A stretch of DNA of 36,182 bases, from the NCBI RefSeq assembly GCF_000827555.1, contig NZ_CDOI01000139.1, forward strand, positions 1-36,182, written 5' to 3'. Positions 30,973 to 36,182 of the stretch are shown piece by piece (position 1 is the first letter of the stretch; each line of letters opens with the position of its first letter). A program made the translations under genes and the position numbers. Source of the stretch: Capnocytophaga canis (lineage in GTDB: Bacteria; Bacteroidota; Bacteroidia; Flavobacteriales; Flavobacteriaceae). Under the pieces are notes generated by a model that did no database searches, was not told the DNA's origin, and was given only the letters and a program-made list of their open reading frames with translations.

Positions 30973-31521
30973 ATGAAAAAATACAACTCCGACATACACA
31001 AGAGGCGTTCGATTCGTCTGAAAGGATATGATTACAGTCGTGAAGGGTTATATTTCATTACGATTTGTTGTCAAAACAGAGAACATTATTTTGGTGAAAT
31101 TGTAGATGGTAAAATGCAATTGAATGAAATAGGAAAAATTGCCTATAATGAATGGATAAATACGGAAACAATTCGCAAAAATGTGGTATTACATTCATTT
31201 GTGGTAATGCCAAATCATTTTCACACCATTATAGAAATCACCCACCAATGTAGGGGCGTATTGCATACGCCCAATGATATAACATTGCATACACCCAATG
31301 ATAATGAAAAAGGCGTATGCAATACGCCCCTACGGTCACCATCGCAAACATTAGGTGCAATTGTTCGCGGTTACAAATCGGCGGTGTCGAAAAAAATAGG
31401 ATTTTCTGTTTGGCAACGGAATTATTACGAACACATTATCCGAAATGAGGAATCGTATTTTAAAATTCACGAATATATCGAAAACAATCCCGCAAAATGG
31501 GAAGAGGATTGTTTTTATTAA
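30973..31521 (+). CDS. REP-associated tyrosine transposase (RAYT), copy 2
   Basis: This 182-residue Y1/HUH transposase matches copy 1 closely in both ends: RRSIRLKGYDYSREGLYFIT, MPNHFHTIIEI with H82 and H84, WQRNYYEHIIRNEESYF with Y151/Y152, then IHEYIENNPAKW. Catalytic residues are intact. Its segment at about residues 93-120 is encoded by a palindromic block of a different REP family (31250-31333), in frame. The gene is flanked by inverted C-type REPs at 30929 and 31583, so gene plus REPs could move as a unit. It sits between the GNAT gene and mraY and splits the dcw cluster. Confidence 0.93.
   Translation: MKKYNSDIHKRRSIRLKGYDYSREGLYFITICCQNREHYFGEIVDGKMQLNEIGKIAYNEWINTETIRKNVVLHSFVVMPNHFHTIIEITHQCRGVLHTPNDITLHTPNDNEKGVCNTPLRSPSQTLGAIVRGYKSAVSKKIGFSVWQRNYYEHIIRNEESYFKIHEYIENNPAKWEEDCFY
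31250..31333 (+). repeat. In-frame REP block inside RAYT2
   Basis: Arms at 31250-31271 and 31312-31333 are perfect 22-bp complements (core GGGGCGTATTGCATACGCC). Between them is a further ATTGCATACACCCAATGAT stretch echoing the left arm. The block is 84 bp (28 codons) and keeps the frame, encoding GVLHTPND- and KGVCNTPLR-type peptides. Confidence 0.9.
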
Positions 31522-31529
31522 TAAAACAA

Positions 31530-31607
31530 TGTAGAGGCGTTTGCGTACGTCCAAACAAATAATTTTAATAAAAAAATAATCATAAGGGCGTAAGCATTAC
31601 GCCCCTA
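31530..31607. repeat. Two C-type REPs after RAYT2
   Basis: A decayed copy (GTAGAGGCGT-TTGCG-TACGTCC, 31531-31552) is followed by a well-kept one at 31583-31607 (AAGGGCGTAA-GCA-TTACGCCCCTA). The latter is the inverted form of the REP at 30929-30953 with one difference. They fill the space before mraY. Confidence 0.8.
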
Positions 31608-31629
31608 CAACAACAAAAACAATTTAAAA

Positions 31630-32844
31630 ATGTTATATTATCTATTTGATTACTTAGAAAAAGAATACAATTTGGCGGGAGCAGGATTGTTTCAATACCT
31701 TTCGTTCCGTGCGGGGGTTGCGGCGATTCTCTCACTTTTAATTGCGACCATCTTCGGTAAGAAAATTATCCGTAGGCTGTACGCACTTCAGGTGGGAGAA
31801 ACCATTCGTGATTTAGGTCTGCAAGGACAAAACGAAAAAGCAGGAACACCTACAATGGGAGGCGTGATTATCATCTTGGCAACGCTCGTACCGGTACTTC
31901 TATTTGCTGATCTGGCAAATGTGTACATCATTTTACTTGTAGTTTCAATGATTTGGATGGGAATCATCGGGTTTGCGGACGATTATATCAAGGTTTTTAG
32001 AAAAAACAAAGACGGACTTAAGGGCAAATTCAAAGTTTTGGGACAAATAGGTCTCGGACTTTTTGTCGGGGCGATGCTTTATTTCAACCCTAATGTAACC
32101 GTGAAGAATGAAAGCACAAAAGCAAGTACAGTAACCGAAGTTCAAATTCAGCAAGAAGAAATAAAATCTACCAAAACCACTATTCCGTTTATGAAAAACA
32201 ACGAATTTGACTATGCCGACCTGATTTCGTGGGCAGGTGAAGGAAGTAAAGACTGGGTTTGGGTGGTTTTTATTCCAATAGTTATTTTAATTGTGACGGC
32301 AGTCTCCAACGGAGCTAACCTCACCGACGGAATTGACGGACTGGCAGCAGGAAGTTCCGCAATCATTGTACTAACACTCGGAATTTTCGCTTGGGTATCT
32401 GGGAATATCATTTTTTCGCAGTACCTCAACATAATGTATATCCCCAATGTAGGAGAAATGACCATCTTCATCGCTGCATTTGCTGGGGCTCTCATCGGAT
32501 TTTTGTGGTATAACACCTATCCGGCTCAAGTTTTTATGGGCGATACAGGCAGCCTGACCATTGGGGGCGTAATTGCTGTGATTGCTATTTCAGTTCGTAA
32601 GGAATTGCTCATTCCATTGCTGTGTGGTATCTTCCTGATTGAAAATCTATCGGTAATGATGCAAGTTTCTTACTTCAAATACACAAAAAAGAAGTATGGC
32701 GAGGGCAAACGCATCTTTCTGATGTCGCCTTTGCATCATCATTATCAAAAAAAGGGCTACCACGAAAGTAAAATTGTGATGCGATTCCTAATTGTGGGCA
32801 TCATTCTGGCAATAATGTCCTTCGTGACCTTAAAAATTAGGTAA
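31630..32844 (+). CDS. mraY: Phospho-N-acetylmuramoyl-pentapeptide transferase MraY
   Basis: MraY makes lipid I from UDP-MurNAc-pentapeptide and undecaprenyl phosphate at the inner membrane. The 404-residue protein has about ten TM helices. Its motifs are [10 protein letters not shown] (about 72-81), FADDYIKV with D117 and D118, [12 protein letters not shown] (230-241), [11 protein letters not shown], and the C-terminal [17 protein letters not shown] Lys/Thr/Gln-rich loop at about 155-195 before the fifth or sixth helix is the larger insertion usual in Bacteroidota MraY. No promoter is recognised; REP hairpins lie just upstream. Confidence 0.97.
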   Translation: MLYYLFDYLEKEYNLAGAGLFQYLSFRAGVAAILSLLIATIFGKKIIRRLYALQVGETIRDLGLQGQNEKAGTPTMGGVIIILATLVPVLLFADLANVYIILLVVSMIWMGIIGFADDYIKVFRKNKDGLKGKFKVLGQIGLGLFVGAMLYFNPNVTVKNESTKASTVTEVQIQQEEIKSTKTTIPFMKNNEFDYADLISWAGEGSKDWVWVVFIPIVILIVTAVSNGANLTDGIDGLAAGSSAIIVLTLGIFAWVSGNIIFSQYLNIMYIPNVGEMTIFIAAFAGALIGFLWYNTYPAQVFMGDTGSLTIGGVIAVIAISVRKELLIPLLCGIFLIENLSVMMQVSYFKYTKKKYGEGKRIFLMSPLHHHYQKKGYHESKIVMRFLIVGIILAIMSFVTLKIR

Positions 32845-32898
32845 TCGAAGTTCAGAAAGAAAATCAAACAGACAATCAATAATAAAATTCAGAGCAAA

Positions 32899-33912
32899 AT
32901 GGATATTTTCGAGGAGTATCTGCAACAAGGAGAACCCAATAAGCGCGAAAAAGCAAACGCTTGGAATACTGCTATTGGTTTACAAGAGGTTGATGGCATA
33001 AAACCATCGGACTATCTGATACAAACAGCAAAGCAGAATATTGAAGGAAATATATCTATCGAAGAAGCGAAGCAACAAATAAACAACTACTATCAGCAGC
33101 AAAACTCTAAAAATGAAGAAAATCGCACAGAAGAAGCTGATAAAGTTTCTGTTCGCATTGCCGAAATATTAGGCGAAAATACTTTTTCATTCTCGCCCAT
33201 AGAATATATCAGTATTCACCGTCGATTGTTTGAAGGGATTTATCCACACGCGGGGAAAATCCGTACCTACAACATTACCAAAGCCGAATGGGTGTTAAAT
33301 GGAGAAACGGTGATTTATGCAAGTGCCGAAAATTTAAAACAAACTTTGGATTATGACTTTGCTCAGGAAAAAATATTTAGCTACAAAGGGTTAAACAAAC
33401 AACAGATTGTTGAGCATATCGCACATTTCATTTCTTATCTGTGGCAAATACACATTTTTGGAGAAGGAAATACGCGAACTACGGCTGTTTTTCTTATAAA
33501 ATACCTTCGAAAATTAGGATTTAAACAAATAAATAATGATATGTTCGCTCGTCATTCGTGGTTTTTTCGTAATGCTCTTGTTAGAGCTAATTATGAAGAC
33601 TTGTCACAAGGAATACATAAAACCGATGTTTTTTTAATCCGATTTCTATCGAATTTACTTTTAGGAGAAAATCATATGCTTAGAAATCGAGAAATACACG
33701 TTCACTTTGAATCTGTAAACACACAAAATGAACCTGTAAATGACCCTCTATTGTTGCTCATTCAAAAGCAGCCAAATATTACTATCAAGCAAATAAGTGA
33801 AATTTTAAAAATAAGTATTAGTACAGCGAAAAGACGTATCCAAGCATTTAAAGAAAAAGGAGTTATCTATCGCGTGGGGAGTGACAAAACAGGTATTTGG
33901 AAATTAAAGTAA
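32899..33912 (+). CDS. Fic-domain protein with N-terminal VbhA-like segment and C-terminal winged helix
   Basis: Fic proteins transfer AMP or related groups to target proteins. In 337 residues this has an N-terminal helical segment (about 11-66) resembling a VbhA-type antitoxin fused in cis (ANAWNTAIGLQEVDGIKPS), and a Fic core (about 80-250). The motif is H185-I-F-G-E-G-N-T-R193 (canonical H-x-F-x-D/E-G-N-G/K-R-x-x-R). A C-terminal winged-helix domain (about 284-337) is present. The catalytic H185 and E189 are kept, but the second motif arginine is A196. The antitoxin-like S/T-x-x-x-E-G motif reads L-Q-E-V-D-G. It sits between mraY and murD, so it is probably acquired DNA. Confidence 0.87.
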   Translation: MDIFEEYLQQGEPNKREKANAWNTAIGLQEVDGIKPSDYLIQTAKQNIEGNISIEEAKQQINNYYQQQNSKNEENRTEEADKVSVRIAEILGENTFSFSPIEYISIHRRLFEGIYPHAGKIRTYNITKAEWVLNGETVIYASAENLKQTLDYDFAQEKIFSYKGLNKQQIVEHIAHFISYLWQIHIFGEGNTRTTAVFLIKYLRKLGFKQINNDMFARHSWFFRNALVRANYEDLSQGIHKTDVFLIRFLSNLLLGENHMLRNREIHVHFESVNTQNEPVNDPLLLLIQKQPNITIKQISEILKISISTAKRRIQAFKEKGVIYRVGSDKTGIWKLK

Positions 33913-33944
33913 AAACGATTAATTATTTTAACATAAAAGAAAAA

Positions 33945-34490
33945 ATGAAACAAAAAATACTATTTATCATACTTTGTGCAAACATTTTTGCCTCGTGTGA
34001 GAACGTCAATCAATTAGTAAATAACATCAGTAACGAAATATCGGAAAGCTCTGAACGCATTGAGACAGAAATTTCTAAAAGTACAAACCAAATTAAAGAC
34101 GAAGTTTTGAAAAATGTCAATTTGGAAGCCATCACCAACGAGTTACTGAACGTTAAGCATCTGGAAAGTATTGAAAATGTAACTTTAAAGGTAGTTGAAT
34201 ATCAAAATATTGCCGAAAGAATTTCTCTTCTGCAAGAAAACATCACCACAGGAGAGTTAGGAGCATTGGAAATACTCGCAATCACGCAGTTTACTAAAAA
34301 TGCTCAGCAAGAACTTATGAAATTAAAGGAAGGAAATACCTCAATTGAAACCAAAAAGAAGATAGATTCTCTTTTAATTAACTATGAAAATGTTTTAAAC
34401 AACTATTCTCAGCAAAATATGAAGGGAAATAATGAGTTTAATAATCGTTTTCAGGAAGATATGGAAGAAGACGAAGACTTTGATAACTAA
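33945..34490 (+). CDS. Predicted lipoprotein with coiled coil
   Basis: The 181-residue product has a lipoprotein signal (MKQKILFIILCANIFASC; lipobox FASC with C18). Long amphipathic helices rich in Glu, Asn, Ile and Ser follow (about 20-165), predicted coiled coil, and an acidic tail ending EEDEDFDN. ATG 33945 is chosen because it begins the signal peptide; an in-frame start at 33897 would add 16 residues and lies inside the Fic gene. The family is not recognised. It follows the Fic gene by 32 bp and could be co-transcribed. Confidence 0.7.
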   Translation: MKQKILFIILCANIFASCENVNQLVNNISNEISESSERIETEISKSTNQIKDEVLKNVNLEAITNELLNVKHLESIENVTLKVVEYQNIAERISLLQENITTGELGALEILAITQFTKNAQQELMKLKEGNTSIETKKKIDSLLINYENVLNNYSQQNMKGNNEFNNRFQEDMEEDEDFDN

Positions 34491-34544
34491 CTTAACAATC
34501 AATGTATGAAAAATGACATCGATTTATAGTTCAAAATACAAAAA

Positions 34545-35879
34545 ATGAAAAAATTAGTAATTTTAGGAGGAGGCGAAAGCGGTGTTGGGGCTGCAATTCT
34601 TGGTAAAAAGAAGCATTGGGATGTGTTTCTGTCCGACAAAGGAAAGGTAGCGACCAAATATGCTGAGGTACTCAATCAACATACCATTCGTTGGGAAGAA
34701 AATAAGCATACCGAAAGCGAAATCCTCTCAGCAGATTGTATCATAAAGAGTCCAGGAATTCCTGATACGGTAGAAATCATCAAAAAAGCAAAGGAAAAAC
34801 ATATCGAAATTATTTCCGAAATTGAATTTGCCTATCGCTATACCAAAGGGAAGATTATTGCCATCACAGGTAGCAACGGAAAGACCACCACAACCAGCCT
34901 AACGTATCATATTCTGAAAGAAAGCGGACTGAATGTGGGCGTAGCAGGAAATATTGGGAAAAGTTTTGCTCAAATGGTAGCAGAAGATGATAAAGAATAT
35001 TATGTTCTGGAAATCAGCAGTTTTCAACTGGACGGAATTACGAGTTTTAAGCCGCACATTGCCATTTTACTGAACATCACCCCCGACCATCTGGATAGGT
35101 ATGATTACAAAATGGAGAATTACATCGCATCGAAATTCAGAATTACTGAAAATCAGACCGAAGATGATTATTTCATTTACGATGCTGATGATCCAGTGAT
35201 AGAGCAATGGCTTGAAAAAAATCCCATTAAAGCAAAAAAATTGCCTTTTTCATTGGAAAAAGAAATTAAACAGGGTTCTTATAATCACAAAAATACAATA
35301 ATAATTACGATTAATAATCATATAGTAGAGATGAATACAGAAGAAATTGCAATTAAAGGAAAACATAACGTGAAAAACTCAATGGCAAGTTCCGTTGCCT
35401 CACATCTTTTAAAAGTTCGTAAAGAAAAAATTCGCGAAAGCCTAAAAGGTTTTATTGGTGAGCCACATCGTCTGGAATTTGTTAAAACAGTGGAAGGAAT
35501 CACCTATATAAACGATTCAAAAGCAACCAATGTAAACTCCGTTTTCTTTGCTTTGGACACAATGAAAACGCCCGTAGTGTGGATTGTAGGTGGTGTGGAC
35601 AAAGGGAATGATTATTCTCCTTTATTGCCTTACGTTCACGAGAAAGTAAAGGCCATTGTATGCTTAGGAATTGACAATAATGCCATTTTACAATCTTTTG
35701 GCAACATTATTCCCAACATAGTGGAAACAAAAAGTATGGAGGAAGCCGTAAAATACGCTCGTAGATTTGCCACTGTAGGAGATACAGTGTTATTAGCTCC
35801 CGCTTGTGCAAGTTTTGACCTATTTGAGAACTATCAAGACCGCGGAAATACGTTTAGAAAAGAAGTAGAAAAACTATAA
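34545..35879 (+). CDS. murD: UDP-N-acetylmuramoyl-L-alanine:D-glutamate ligase MurD
   Basis: MurD adds D-glutamate to UDP-MurNAc-L-Ala. The 444-residue protein has the N-terminal Rossmann-like UDP-binding domain (MKKLVILGGGESGVGAAILG). The ATP loop is AITGSNGKTTTTS (about 107-119), with the central EISSFQLDGITSFKP and NITPDHLDRYD. C-terminal INDSKATNVNS and LLAPACASFDLFENYQDRG complete the signature. It is 54 bp downstream of the lipoprotein gene and 10 bp upstream of ftsW. Confidence 0.97.
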   Translation: MKKLVILGGGESGVGAAILGKKKHWDVFLSDKGKVATKYAEVLNQHTIRWEENKHTESEILSADCIIKSPGIPDTVEIIKKAKEKHIEIISEIEFAYRYTKGKIIAITGSNGKTTTTSLTYHILKESGLNVGVAGNIGKSFAQMVAEDDKEYYVLEISSFQLDGITSFKPHIAILLNITPDHLDRYDYKMENYIASKFRITENQTEDDYFIYDADDPVIEQWLEKNPIKAKKLPFSLEKEIKQGSYNHKNTIIITINNHIVEMNTEEIAIKGKHNVKNSMASSVASHLLKVRKEKIRESLKGFIGEPHRLEFVKTVEGITYINDSKATNVNSVFFALDTMKTPVVWIVGGVDKGNDYSPLLPYVHEKVKAIVCLGIDNNAILQSFGNIIPNIVETKSMEEAVKYARRFATVGDTVLLAPACASFDLFENYQDRGNTFRKEVEKL

Positions 35880-35889
35880 ATAAATTCAA

Positions 35890-36182
35890 ATGCAAAAGTG
35901 GATAGCACAAAACATTAAAGGAGATAAGGTTGTATGGGCTATCATATTGGTATTCACATTACTATCTTTCTTGGCGGTCTATAGTGCCAGTACTAATTTG
36001 GTTTATGTTGTGGGCAAAGGAACAACTTTTGGACATTTCATAAAACACGGATTTTTGATGGGAGTTGGATTCGTGATCATCTATTTGGTACACAAGGTTC
36101 CTTATCGATTTTCACGACCTATTTCTAAAATTGGAATTGTCTTGGCAGCCATATTTTTGGTTTTTGCGGCTGTGAAAGGAAC
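35890..36182 (+). CDS. ftsW: FtsW, lipid II polymerase (partial, cut by window edge)
   Basis: The frame from ATG 35890 is open to the window end (97 codons). It begins MQKWIAQNIKGDKVVWAIIL, followed by the first TM helix with SFLAVYSAS, the conserved start of SEDS proteins, then HFIKHGFLMGVGFVIIYLVH and HKVPYRFSRPISKIG. It lies 10 bp after murD, the usual place of ftsW. FtsW polymerises septal glycan with FtsI, whose gene is 15 kb upstream here. The rest of the protein is not visible. Confidence 0.93.
   Translation, partial: MQKWIAQNIKGDKVVWAIILVFTLLSFLAVYSASTNLVYVVGKGTTFGHFIKHGFLMGVGFVIIYLVHKVPYRFSRPISKIGIVLAAIFLVFAAVKG

Noticed and set aside
1-36182. tRNA, rRNA, tmRNA, SRP RNA or RNase P RNA genes
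   Set aside because: I looked for their conserved cores and saw none.

Overview
This window looks like a low-GC Bacteroidota chromosome of the Flavobacteriia type, and a Capnocytophaga-like genome would fit (inference from gene content, not proven). The evidence is AT-rich spacers, promoters of the Bacteroidota form TTTG-N19-TANNTTTG, few Shine-Dalgarno sequences, a flavobacterial division-gene order, meso-DAP-type MurE, a short FtsL-like protein, and an FtsI with one C-terminal PASTA domain.

Positions 1-6167 hold a maltose module: an SLC45/GPH-like sugar transporter, beta-phosphoglucomutase and a family GH65 phosphorylase, with a GNAT acetyltransferase between the last two. Maltose would be imported, split by phosphate into glucose and beta-glucose 1-phosphate, and the latter converted to glucose 6-phosphate. 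A 42-bp tandem repeat with an internal palindrome follows the mutase gene, and low-complexity repeats flank the module. Positions 6168-13302 hold a membrane protein, an AT-rich spacer with DnaA-box-like 9-mers, RNase R, a three-gene membrane group with two bacterial PH (YdbS/YdbT-like) proteins, a small membrane protein and a LysE-type exporter. Positions 13303-13977 hold terminators and possible gene relics. A methyltransferase then lies on the minus strand.

Positions 14818-17100 are a 2.3-kb, very AT-rich stretch without genes. It carries three near-identical ParB-binding (parS) palindromes about 250 bp apart, so it is probably a centromere-like locus near the origin. The dcw (division and cell wall) cluster starts right after it with three MraZ operator boxes spaced 10 bp, then mraZ-rsmH-ftsL-ftsI.

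The dcw cluster is broken up by accessory genes. A sulfatase lipoprotein and about 5.5 kb of small accessory genes lie between ftsI and murE. A CPBP protease, a GNAT enzyme and a REP-associated transposase lie between murE and mraY. A Fic protein and a lipoprotein lie between mraY and murD. ftsW runs off the right edge.

The most unusual content is at 23.9-31.6 kb: two close RAYT (REP-associated tyrosine transposase) genes and many REP-like palindromes of at least two sequence families. Palindrome blocks sit inside the reading frames of both RAYT genes, at the same place in the protein and with lengths divisible by three. Another block sits in the N-terminus of a membrane protein. Others supply the stop codons of murE and a GNAT gene. 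This looks like a palindromic element that tolerates, and perhaps uses, translation.
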